This document shows, piece after piece, positions 1-10,718 of a stretch of 64,000 bases of DNA. The translations under genes and the position numbers were made by a program. Position 1 is the stretch's first letter; each line of letters begins with the position of its first letter. The notes under the pieces are model-generated. The model saw nothing but the letters and a program-made list of their open reading frames with translations. It made no database searches and had not been told where the DNA came from. The DNA is from Odiellus spinosus (taxonomy: Eukaryota; Arthropoda; Arachnida; Opiliones; Phalangiidae), in the NCBI GenBank assembly GCA_963920705.1, contig CAWUCO010000268.1, forward strand, positions 3,472,001 to 3,536,000, in the 5' to 3' direction.

Positions 1-64
1 CATAGAATATCAAAATAGTCAAATTTCAGATTTTCAAAATTCGCTTTTTGATATTAGATGTTTT

Positions 65-172
65 TTGAATTGGCTATATTTTCCATGTTTTTCAACGGAT
101 TTTCCAAAACTCTTGTTTTTTAGATAGACCAATATTTGCTCTTTCGAGTGGTCTTAATTTTGTCTAAATCGC
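65..172 (+). repeat. Satellite arm 1 (inverted partner of 271-378)
   Basis: Aligned base by base with the reverse complement of 271-378, this 108-bp segment has 19 mismatches and no gaps (82% identity, hand counted). The best conserved block is TTTTTCAACGGATTTT, identical in both arms. The first ten bases (TTGAATTGGC) and the CTCTTTCGA block are also shared. Arm 1 is diagnosed by GATAGACCAATATTTGCTC and by GAGTGGTCTTAATTTTG. Confidence 0.93.
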
Positions 173-239
173 TTAAAAATCAAAAGTTTTGTGTCCATTT
201 GAATCCAATAATCTTGGATTTTTAAGCGTTTTTGCTTAA
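170..239. repeat. Nested short dyads in the internal spacer
   Basis: Three small inverted repeats are visible. CGCTTAAAAATC at 170-181 is perfectly complementary to GATTTTTAAGCG at 217-228 (12-bp stem, 35-nt loop). Inside that loop, AATCCAA at 202-208 pairs with TTGGATT at 214-220 (7-bp stem, 5-nt loop). TTAAGC at 222-227 pairs with GCTTAA at 234-239 (6-bp stem, 6-nt loop). Many units carry AAGTG in place of AAGCG, which shortens the first stem to 10 bp and breaks the third. These stems overlap, so they cannot all form at once. Whether any forms in the cell is unknown. Confidence 0.75.
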
Positions 240-270
240 TTTTAACCAATTTTATATTGGTCACAATTTT

Positions 271-378
271 GCAATTTAGACAAAACCAAAGTCATTCGAA
301 AGAGCAATTAATGGACAGTCTAAATAATAAGAGTTTTCAAAAATCCGTTGAAAAACAAGAAAAATATGGCCAATTCAA
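271..378 (-). repeat. Satellite arm 2 (inverted partner of 65-172)
   Basis: This is the reverse-complement partner of arm 1, with the same length and no gaps. It is diagnosed by ACCAAAGTCATTCGAAAG and AATTAATGGACAGTC. Mismatches with arm 1 cluster in the ATAGACCAAT/ATGGACAGT block and in the GTGGTCTT/AAGTCAT block (4 per 10 bp). The core and the ends are nearly identical. The two arms are therefore related by an old inverted duplication rather than by chance. Confidence 0.93.
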
Positions 379-1913
379 GAAATCATAGAATATCAAAATT
401 AGTCAAATTTCAGATTTTCAAAATTCGCTTTTTGGTATTAGATGGTTTTTGAATTGTCCATATTTTCCATGTTTTTCAACGGATTTTCCTAAACTCTTGA
501 TTTTCAGATAGACCAATATTTGCTCTTTCGAGTGGTCTTAATTTTGTCTAAATCGCTTAAAAATCAAAAGTTTTGTGTCCATTTTAATCCAATAATCTTG
601 AATTTTTAAGCGTTTTTGCTTAATTTTAACCAATTTTATATTTGTCACAATTTTGCAATTTAGACAAATCAAAGTCATTCGAAAGAGCAATTAATGGACA
701 GTCTAAATAATAAGAGTTTTCAAAAATCCGTTGAAAAACAAGAAAAATATGGCCAATTCAAGAAATCATAGAATATCAAAATAGTCAAATTTCAGATTTT
801 AAAAATTCGCTTTTTGATATTAGATGTTTTTTGAATTGTCCATATTTTCCATGTTTTTCAACGGATTTTCCAAAACTCTTGTTTTTTAGATAGACCAATA
901 TTTGCTCTTTCAAGTAGTCTTAATTTTGTCTAAATCGCTTAAAAATCAAAAGTTTTGTGTCCAATTGAATCCAATAATCTTGGATTTTTAAGTGTTTTTG
1001 CTTTATTTTAACCAATTTTATATTTGTCACAATTTTGCAATTTAGACAAAACCAAAGTCATTCGAAAGAGCAATTAATGGACAGTCTAAATAACAAGAGT
1101 TTTCAAAAATCCGTTGAAAAACAAGAAAAATATGGCCAATTCAAGAAACCATACAATATCAAAATAGTCAAATTTCAGATTTTCAAAATTCGCTTTTTGA
1201 TATTAGATGCTTTTTGAATTGTCCATATTTTCCATGTTTTTCAACGGATTTTCCAAAACTCTTGTTTTTTAGATAGACCAATATTTGCTCTTTCGAGTGG
1301 TCTTAATTTTGTCTAAATCGCTTAAAAATCAAAAGTTTTGTGTCCATTTGAATCCAATAATCTTGGATTTTTAAGCGTTTTTGCTTAATTTTAACCAATT
1401 TTATATTGGTCACAATTTTGCAATTTAGACAAAACCAAAGTCATTCGAAAGAGCAATTAATGGACAGTCTAAATAATAAGAGTTTTCAAAAATCCGTTGA
1501 AAAACAAGAAAAATATGGCCAATTCAAGAAATCATAGAATATCAAAATAGTCAAATTTCAGATTTTAAAAATTCGCTTTTTGATATTAGATGTTTTTGAA
1601 TTGGCCATATTTTTCTTGTTTTTCAACGGATTTTCCAAAACTCTTGTTTTTTAGATAGACCAATATTTGCTCTTTCGAGTGGTCTAATTTTGTCTAAATC
1701 GCTTAAAAATCAAAAGTTTTGTGTCCATTTGAATCCAATAATCTTGGATTTTTAAGTGTTTTTGCTTAATTTTAACCAATTTTATATTGGTCACAAATTT
1801 GCAATTTAGACAAAACCAAAGTCATTCGAAAGAGCAATTAATGGACAGTCTAAATAATAAGAGTTTTCAAAAATCCGTTGAAAAACAAGAAAAATATGGC
1901 CAATTCAAGAAAT

Positions 1914-4211
1914 CATAGAATATCAAAATAGTCAAATTTCAGATTTTCAAAATTCGCTTTTTGATATTAGATGTTTTTTGAATTGGCTATATTTTCCATG
2001 TTTTTCAACGGATTTTCCAAAACTCTTGTTTTTTAGATAGACCAATATTTTCTCTTTCGAGTGGTCTTAATTTTGTCTAAATCGCTTAAAAATCAAAAGT
2101 TTTGTGTCCATTTGAATCCAATAATCTTGGATTTTTAAGCGTTTTTGCTTAATTTTAACCAATTTTATATTGGTCACAATTTTGCAATTTAGACAAAACC
2201 AAAGTCATTCGAAAGAGCAATTAATGGACAGTCTAAATAATAAGAGTTTTCAAAAATCCGTTGAAAAACAAGAAAAATATGGCCAATTCAAGAAATCATA
2301 GAATATCAAAATTAGTCAAATTTCAGATTTTCAAAATTCGCTTTTTGGTATTAGATGGTTTTTGAATTGTCCATATTTTCCATGTTTTTCAACGGATTTT
2401 CCAAAACTCTTGATTTTCAGATAGACCAATATTTGCTCTTTCGAGTGGTCTTAATTTTGTCTAAATCGCTTAAAAATCAAAAGTTTTGTGTCCATTTTAA
2501 TCCAATAATCTTGGATTTTTAAGCGTTTTTGCTTAATTTTAACCAATTTTATATTTGTCACAATTTTGCAATTTAGACAAATCAAAGTCCTTCGAAAGAG
2601 CAATTAATGGACAGTCTAAATAATAAGAGTTTTCAAAAATCCGTTGAAAAACAAGAAAAATATGGCCAATTCAAGAAATCATAGAATATCAAAATAGTCA
2701 AATTTCAGATTTTCAAAATTCGCTTTTTGATATTAGATGTTTTTTGAATTGGCTATATTTTCCATGTTTTTCAACGGATTTTCCAAAACTCTTGTTTTTT
2801 AGATAGACCAATATTTGCTCTTTCGAGTGGTCTTAATTTTGTCTAAATCGCTTAAAAATCAAAAGTTTTGTGTCCATTTGAATCCAATAATCTTGGATTT
2901 TTAAGCGTTTTTGCTTAATTTTAACCAATTTTATATTGGTCACATTTTTGCAATTTAGACAAAACCAAAGTCATTCGAAAGAGCAATTAATGGACAGTCT
3001 AAATAATAAGAGTTTTCAAAAATCCGTTGAAAAACAAGAAAAATATGGCCAATTCAAGAAATCATAGAATATCAAAATTAGTCAAATTTCAGATTTTCAA
3101 AATTCGCTTTTTGGTATTAGATGGTTTTTGAATTGTCCATATTTTCCATGTTTTTCAACGGATTTTCCAAAACTCTTGATTTTCAGATAGACCAATATTT
3201 GCTCTTTCGAGTGGTCTTAATTTTGTCTAAATCGCTTAAAAATCAAAAGTTTTGTGTCCATTTTAATCCAATAATCTTGGATTTTTAAGCGTTTTTGCTT
3301 AATTTTAACCAATTTTATATTTGTCACAATTTTGCAATTTAGACAAATCAAAGTCATTCGAAAGAGCAATTAATGGACAGTCTAAATAATAAGAGTTTTC
3401 AAAAATCCGTTGAAAAACAAGAAAAATATGGCCAATTCAAGAAATCATAGAATATCAAAATAGTCAAATTTCAGATTTTCAAAATTCGCTTTTTGATATT
3501 AGATGTTTTTTGAATTGGCTATATTTTCCATGTTTTTCAACGGATTTTCCAAAACTCTTGTTTTTTAGATAGACCAATATTTGCTCTTTCGAGTGGTCTT
3601 AATTTTGTCTAAATCGCTTAAAAATCAAAAGTTTTGTGTCCATTTGAATCCAATAATCTTGGATTTTTAAGCGTTTTTGCTTAATTTTAACCAATTTTAT
3701 ATTGGTCACAATTTTGCAATTTAGACAAAACCAAAGTCATTCGAAAGAGCAATTAATGGACAGTCTAAATAATAAGAGTTTTCAAAAATCCGTTGAAAAA
3801 CAAGAAAAATATGGCCAATTCAAGAAATCATAGAATATCAAAATTAGTCAAATTTCAGATTTTCAAAATTCGCTTTTTGGTATTAGATGGTTTTTGAATT
3901 GTCCATATTTTCCATGTTTTTCAACGGATTTTCCAAAACTCTTGATTTTCAGATAGACCAATATTTGCTCTTTCGAGTGGTCTTAATTTTGTCTAAATCG
4001 CTTAAAAATCAAAAGTTTTGTGTCCATTTTAATCCAATAATCTTGGATTTTTAAGCGTTTTTGCTTAATTTTAACCAATTTTATATTTGTCACAATTTTG
4101 CAATTTAGACAAATCAAAGTCATTCGAAAGAGCAATTAATGGACAGTCTAAATAATAAGAGTTTTCAAAAATCCGTTGAAAAACAAGAAAAATATGGCCA
4201 ATTCAAGAAAT
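1914..4211 (+). repeat. Dimeric higher-order repeat (A-B), 766-bp period, three copies
   Basis: Type A units start at 1914, 2680, 3446 and 4212, exactly 766 bp apart, each followed by a type B unit carrying AAAATTAGTC and GGTATTAGATGG. Type A carries GGTCAC in the spacer and type B carries TTGTCAC followed by ACAAATCAAAG. The strict alternation shows that the dimer, not the monomer, was the amplified unit. The dimer starting at 4212 is also the beginning of the next five-monomer block. Confidence 0.87.
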
Positions 4212-6124
4212 CATAGAATATCAAAATAGTCAAATTTCAGATTTTCAAAATTCGCTTTTTGATATTAGATGTTTTTTGAATTGGCTATATTTTCCATGTT
4301 TTTCAACGGATTTTCCAAAACTCTTGTTTTTTAGATAGACCAATATTTGCTCTTTCAAGTGGTCTTAATTTTGTCTAAATCGCTTAAAAATCAAAAGTTT
4401 TGTGTACATTTGAATCCAATAATCTTGGATTTTTAAGCGTTTTTGCTTAATTTTAACCAATTTTATATTGGTCACAATTTTGCAATTTAGACAAAACCAA
4501 AGTCATTCGAAAGAGCAATTAATGGACAGTCTAAATAATAAGAGTTTTCAAAAATCCGTTGAAAAACAAGAAAAATATGGCCAATTCAAGAAATCATAGA
4601 ATATCAAAATTAGTCAAATTTCAGATTTTCAAAATTCGCTTTTTGGTATTAGATGGTTTTTGAATTGTCCATATTTTCCATGTTTTTCAACGGATTTTCC
4701 AAAACTCTTGATTTTCAGATAGACCAATATTTGCTCTTTCGAGTGGTCTTAATTTTGTCTAAATCGCTTAAAAATCAAAAGTTTTGTGTCCATTTTAATC
4801 CAATAATCTTGAATTTTTAAGCGTTTTTGCTTAATTTTAACCAATTTTATATTTGTCACAATTTTGCAATTTAGACAAATCAAAGTCATTCGAAAGAGCA
4901 ATTAATGGACAGTCTAAATAATAAGAGTTTTCAAAAATCCGTTGAAAAACAAGAAAAATATGGCCAATTCAAGAAATCATAGAATATCAAAATAGTCAAA
5001 TTTCAGATTTTAAAAATTCGCTTTTTGATATTAGATGTTTTTTGAATTGTCCATATTTTCCATGTTTTTCAACGGATTTTCCAAAACTCTTGTTTTTTAG
5101 ATAGACCAATATTTGCTCTTTCGAGTAGTCTTAATTTTGTCTAAATCGCTTAAAAATCAAAAGTTTTGTGTCCATTTGAATCCAATAATCTTGGATTTTT
5201 AAGTGTTTTTGCTTTATTTTAACCAATTTTATATTTGTCACAATTTTGCAATTTAGACAAAACCAAAGTCATTCGAAAGAGCAATTAATGGACAGTCTAA
5301 ATAACAAGAGTTTTCAAAAATCCGTTGAAAAACAAGAAAAATATGGCCAATTCAAGAAACCATACAATATCAAAATAGTCAAATTTCAGATTTTCAAAAT
5401 TCGCTTTTTGATATTAGATGCTTTTTGAATTGTCCATATTTTCCATGTTTTTCAACGGATTTTCCAAAACTCTTGTTTTTTAGATAGACCAATATTTGCT
5501 CTTTCGAGTGGTCTTAATTTTGTCTAAATCGCTTAAAAATCAAAAGTTTTGTGTCCATTTGAATCATATAATCTTGGATTTTTAAGCGTTTTTGCTTAAT
5601 TTTAACCAATTTTATATTGGTCACAATTTTGCAATTTAGACAAAACCAAAGTCATTCGAAAGAGCAATTAATGGACAGTCTAAATAATAAGAGTTTTCAA
5701 AAATCCGTTGAAAAACAAGAAAAATATGGCCAATTCAAGAAATCATAGAATATCAAAATAGTCAAATTTCAGATTTTAAAAATTCGCTTTTTGATATTAG
5801 ATGTTTTTGAATTGGCCATATTTTTCTTGTTTTTCAACGGATTTTCCAAAACTCTTGTTTTTTAGATAGACCAATATTTGCTCTTTCGAGTGGTCTAATT
5901 TTGTCTAAATCGCTTAAAAATCAAAAGTTTTGTGTCCATTTGAATCCAATAACCTTGGATTTTTAAGTGTTTTTGCTTAATTTTAACCAATTTTATATTG
6001 GTCACAAATTTGCAATTTAGACAAAACCAAAGTCATTCGAAAGAGCAATTAATGGACAGTCTAAATAATAAGAGTTTTCAAAAATCCGTTGAAAAACAAG
6101 AAAAATATGGCCAATTCAAGAAAT
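4212..6124 (+). repeat. Five-monomer block A-B-C-E-D, copy 2
   Basis: Second copy of the 1-1913 block at offset 4211. Private differences include GAATCATATAATC near 5562 (where other units have GAATCCAATAATC) and AACCTTGG near 5951. A further, partial version of the B-C-E order is seen at about 11.49-12.64 kb, with its E-type unit starting at about 12.25 kb. Confidence 0.83.
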
Positions 6125-9100
6125 CATAGAATATCAAAATAGTCAAATTTCAGATTTTCAAAATTCGCTTTTTGATATTAGATGTTTTTTGAATTGGCTA
6201 TATTTTCCATGTTTTTCAACGGATTTTCCAAAACTCTTGTTTTTTAGATAGACCAATATTTGCTCTTTCGAGTGGTCTTAATTTTGTCTAAATCGCTTAA
6301 AAATCAAAAGTTTTGTGTCCATTTGAATCCAATAATCTTGGATTTTTAAGCGTTTTTGCTTAATTTTAACCAATTTTATATTGGTCACAATTTTGCAATT
6401 TAGACAAAACCAAAGTCATTCGAAAGAGCAATTAATGGACAGTCTAAATAATAAGAGTTTTCAAAAATCCGTTGAAAAACAAGAAAAATATGGCCAATTC
6501 AAGAAATAATAGAATATCAAAATTAGTCAAATTTCAGATTTTCAAAATTCGCTTTTTTGTATTAGATGGTTTTTGAATTGTCCATATTTTCCATGTTTTT
6601 CAACGGATTTTCCAAAACTCTTGATTTTCAGATAGACCAATATTTGCTCTTTCGAGTGGTCTTAATTTTGTCTAAATCGCTTAAAAATCAAAAGTTTTGT
6701 GTCCATTTGAATCCAATAATCTTGGATTTTTAAGCGTTTTTGCTTAATTTTAACCAATTTTATATTGGTCACAATTTTGCAATTTAGACAAAACCAAAGT
6801 CATTCGAAAGAGCAATTAATGGACAGTCTAAATAATAAGAGTTTTCAAAAATCCGTTGAAAAACAAGAAAAATATGGCCAATTCAAGAAATCATAGAATA
6901 TCAAAATAGTCAAATTTCAGATTTTAAAAATTCGCTTTTTGATATTAGATGTTTTTGAATTGGCCATATTTTTCTTGTTTTTCAACGGATTTTCCAAAAC
7001 TCTTGTTTTTTAGATAGACCAATATTTGCTCTTTCGAGTGGTCTAATTTTGTCTAAATCGCTTAAAAATCAAAAGTTTTGTGTCCATTTGAATCCAATAA
7101 TCTTGGATTTTTAAGTGTTTTTGCTTAATTTTAAACAATTTTATATTGGTCACAAATTTGCAATTTAGACAAAACCAAAGTCATTCGAAAGAGCAATTAA
7201 TGGACAGTCTAAATAATAAGAGTTTTCAAAAATCCGTTGAAAAACAAGAAAAATATGGCCAATTCAAGAAATCATAGAATATCAAAATAGTCAAATTTCA
7301 GATTTTCAAAATTCGCTTTTTGATATTAGATGTTTTTTGAATTGGCTATATTTTCCATGTTTTTCAACGGATTTTCCAAAACTCTTGTTTTTTAGATAGA
7401 CCAATATTTGCTCTTTCGAGTGGTCTTAATTTTGTCTAAATCGCTTAAAAATCAAAAGTTTTGTGTCCATTTGAATCCAATAATCTTGGATTTTTAAGCG
7501 TTTTTGCTTAATTTTAACCAATTTTATATTGGTCACAATTTTGCAATTTAGACAAAACCAAAGTCATTCGAAAGAGCAATTAATGGACAGTCTAAATAAT
7601 AAGAGTTTTCAAAAATCCGTTGAAAAACAAGAAAAATATGGCCAATTCAAGAAATAATAGAATATCAAAATTAGTCAAATTTCAGATTTTCAAAATTCGC
7701 TTTTTTGTATTAGATGGTTTTTGAATTGTCCATATTTTCCATGTTTTTCAACGGATTTTCCAAAACTCTTGATTTTCAGATAGACCAATATTTGCTCTTT
7801 CGAGTGGTCTTAATTTTGTCTAAATCGCTTAAAAATCAAAAGTTTTGTGTCCATTTGAATCCAATAATCTTGGATTTTTAAGCGTTTTTGCTTAATTTTA
7901 ACCAATTTTATATTGGTCACAATTTTGCAATTTAGACAAAACCAAAGTCATTCGAAAGAGCAATTAATGGACAGTCTAAATAATAAGAGTTTTCAAAAAT
8001 CCGTTGAAAAACAAGAAAAATATGGCCAATTCAAGAAATCATAGAATATCAAAATAGTCAAATTTCAGATTTTAAAAATTCGCTTTTTGATATTAGATGT
8101 TTTTGAATTGGCCATATTTTTCTTGTTTTTCAACGGATTTTCCAAAACTCTTGTTTTTTAGATAGACCAATATTTGCTCTTTCGAGTGGTCTAATTTTGT
8201 CTAAATCGCTTAAAAATCAAAAGTTTTGTGTCCATTTGAATCCAATAATCTTGGATTTTTAAGTGTTTTTGCTTAATTTTAAACAATTTTATATTGGTCA
8301 CAAATTTGCAATTTAGACAAAACCAAAGTCATTCGAAAGAGCAATTAATGGACAGTCTAAATAATAAGAGTTTTCAAAAATCCGTTGAAAAACAAGAAAA
8401 ATATGGCCAATTCAAGAAATCATAGAATATCAAAATTAGTCAAATTTCAGATTTTCAAAATTCGCTTTTTGGTATTAGATGGTTTTTGAATTGTCCATAT
8501 TTTCCATGTTTTTCAACGGATTTTCCAAAACTCTTGATTTTCAGATAGACCAATATTTGCTCTTTCGAGTGGTCTTAATTTTGTCTAAATCGCTTAAAAA
8601 TCAAAAGTTTTGTGTCCATTTGAATCCAATAATCTTGGATTTTTAAGCGTTTTTGCTTAATTTTAACCAATTTTATATTGGTCACAATTTTGCAATTTAG
8701 ACAAAACCAAAGTCATTCGAAAGAGCAATTAATGGACAGTCTAAATAATAAGAGTTTTCAAAAATCCGTTGAAAAACAAGAAAAATATGGCCAATTCAAG
8801 AAATAATAGAATATCAAAATTAGTCAAATTTCAGATTTTCAAAATTCGCTTTTTTGTATTAGATGGTTTTTGAATTGTCCATATTTTCCATGTTTTTCAA
8901 CGGATTTTCCAAAACTCTTGATTTTCAGATAGACCAATATTTGCTCTTTCGAGTGGTCTTAATTTTGTCTAAATCGCTTAAAAATCAAAAGTTTTGTGTC
9001 CATTTGAATCCAATAATCTTGGATTTTTAAGCGTTTTTGCTTAATTTTAACCAATTTTATATTGGTCACAATTTTGCAATTTAGACAAAACCAAAGTCAT

Positions 9101-10718
9101 TCGAAAGAGCAATTAATGGACAGTCTAAATAATAAGAGTTTTCAAAAATCCGTTGAAAAACAAGAAAAATATGGCCAATTCAAGAAATCATAGAATATCA
9201 AAATAGTCAAATTTCAGATTTTAAAAATTCGCTTTTTGATATTAGATGTTTTTGAATTGGCCATATTTTTCTTGTTTTTCAACGGATTTTCCAAAACTCT
9301 TGTTTTTTAGATAGACCAATATTTGCTCTTTCGAGTGGTCTAATTTTGTCTAAATCGCTTAAAAATCAAAAGTTTTGTGTCCATTTGAATCCAATAATCT
9401 TGGATTTTTAAGTGTTTTTGCTTAATTTTAAACAATTTTATATTGGTCACAAATTTGCAATTTAGACAAAACCAAAGTCATTCGAAAGAGCAATTAATGG
9501 ACAGTCTAAATAATAAGAGTTTTCAAAAATCCGTTGAAAAACAAGAAAAATATGGCCAATTCAAGAAATCATAGAATATCAAAATTAGTCAAATTTCAGA
9601 TTTTCAAAATTCGCTTTTTGGTATTAGATGGTTTTTGAATTGTCCATATTTTCCATGTTTTTCAACGGATTTTCCAAAACTCTTGATTTTCAGATAGACC
9701 AATATTTGCTCTTTCGAGTGGTCTTAATTTTGTCTAAATCGCTTAAAAATCAAAAGTTTTGTGTCCATTTGAATCCAATAATCTTGGATTTTTAAGCGTT
9801 TTTGCTTAATTTTAACCAATTTTATATTGGTCACAATTTTGCAATTTAGACAAAACCAAAGTCATTCGAAAGAGCAATTAATGGACAGTCTAAATAATAA
9901 GAGTTTTCAAAAATCCGTTGAAAAACAAGAAAAATATGGCCAATTCAAGAAATAATAGAATATCAAAATTAGTCAAATTTCAGATTTTCAAAATTCGCTT
10001 TTTTGTATTAGATGGTTTTTGAATTGTCCATATTTTCCATGTTTTTCAACGGATTTTCCAAAACTCTTGATTTTCAGATAGACCAATATTTGCTCTTTCG
10101 AGTGGTCTTAATTTTGTCTAAATCGCTTAAAAATCAAAAGTTTTGTGTCCATTTGAATCCAATAATCTTGGATTTTTAAGCGTTTTTGCTTAATTTTAAC
10201 CAATTTTATATTGGTCACAATTTTGCAATTTAGACAAAACCAAAGTCATTCGAAAGAGCAATTAATGGACAGTCTAAATAATAAGAGTTTTCAAAAATCC
10301 GTTGAAAAACAAGAAAAATATGGCCAATTCAAGAAATCATAGAATATCAAAATAGTCAAATTTCAGATTTTAAAAATTCGCTTTTTGATATTAGATGTTT
10401 TTGAATTGGCCATATTTTTCTTGTTTTTCAACGGATTTTCCAAAACTCTTTTTTTTTAGATAGACCAATATTTGCTCTTTCGAGTGGTCTAATTTTGTCT
10501 AAATCGCTTAAAAATCAAAAGTTTTGTGTCCATTTGAATCCAATAATCTTGGATTTTTAAGTGTTTTTGCTTAATTTTAAACAATTTTATATTGGTCACA
10601 AATTTGCAATTTAGACAAAACCAAAGTCATTCGAAAGAGCAATTAATGGACAGTCTAAATAATAAGAGTTTTCAAAAATCCGTTGAAAAACAAGAAAAAT
10701 ATGGCCAATTCAAGAAAT
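6125..10718 (+). repeat. Trimeric higher-order repeat, ~1148-bp period, four copies
   Basis: Trimers start at 6125, 7273, 8421 and 9570, and end at 10718. The middle unit of each has AAGAAATAATAGAATATC and a GCTTTTTTGTATTAGATGG variant, at about 6551, 7700, 8849 and 9999 (spacing 1149-1150). The third unit is type D with arm-2-like sequence in arm 1. The first unit is type A in the first two trimers and type B in the last two, so the trimer was edited between amplification rounds. A shortened B-D pair follows from 10719. Confidence 0.87.

Larger units (their letters stand above)
1..383 (+). repeat. Reference satellite monomer (first unit)
   Basis: This is the first complete unit and the reference for the others. 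In order it holds the right part of the 70-bp boundary spacer (1-64), arm 1 (65-172), a 98-bp internal spacer (173-270), arm 2 inverted relative to arm 1 (271-378), and the start of the next boundary spacer (379-383). The boundary spacer carries a weaker continuation of the dyad: AATATCAAAA near 7-16 faces TTTTTGATATT near 46-56. The unit is therefore close to a full-length imperfect palindrome. Most units differ from this one by a small number of substitutions and rare 1-bp indels. Confidence 0.93.
1..1913 (+). repeat. Five-monomer block A-B-C-E-D, copy 1
   Basis: Units start at 1 (A), 384 (B), 767 (C), about 1150 (E) and about 1532 (D). The same order recurs exactly 4211 bp (11 monomers) downstream. 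Shared rare variants include CTTGAATTTTTAAG near 598 and 4809, and the CATACAATATC form near 1150 and 5361. The copies differ at only a few positions, for example CAAGTAGTC near 909 against CGAGTAGTC near 5120. The copying event is therefore recent relative to monomer divergence. Confidence 0.85.

Noticed and set aside
170-228. Hairpin as a Rho-independent terminator or RNA gene
   Set aside because: The stem is AT-rich, lies within the satellite spacer and is repeated in every unit. There is no adjacent gene, and the setting is eukaryotic satellite.
287-303. Possible CENP-B box at ATTCGAAAGAGCAATTA
   Set aside because: TTCG followed by A at the right spacing matches the first half of the known motif, but the required CGGG half is absent in all units read.
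1035-1217. Recurring plus-strand open frame of about 60-66 codons containing SHSKEQLMDSLNNKSFQ (also at 5246, 12135, 18563, 20478, 23926, 29749, 30514 and 30897)
   Set aside because: It is the arm-2 repeat read in one frame. The 1035 frame begins at TTG, not ATG. In most units it is closed by the TAG in TCATAGAAT, and it runs on only where that reads CATACAAT. It recurs because the DNA recurs; there is no ribosome binding site, domain or conserved protein signal.
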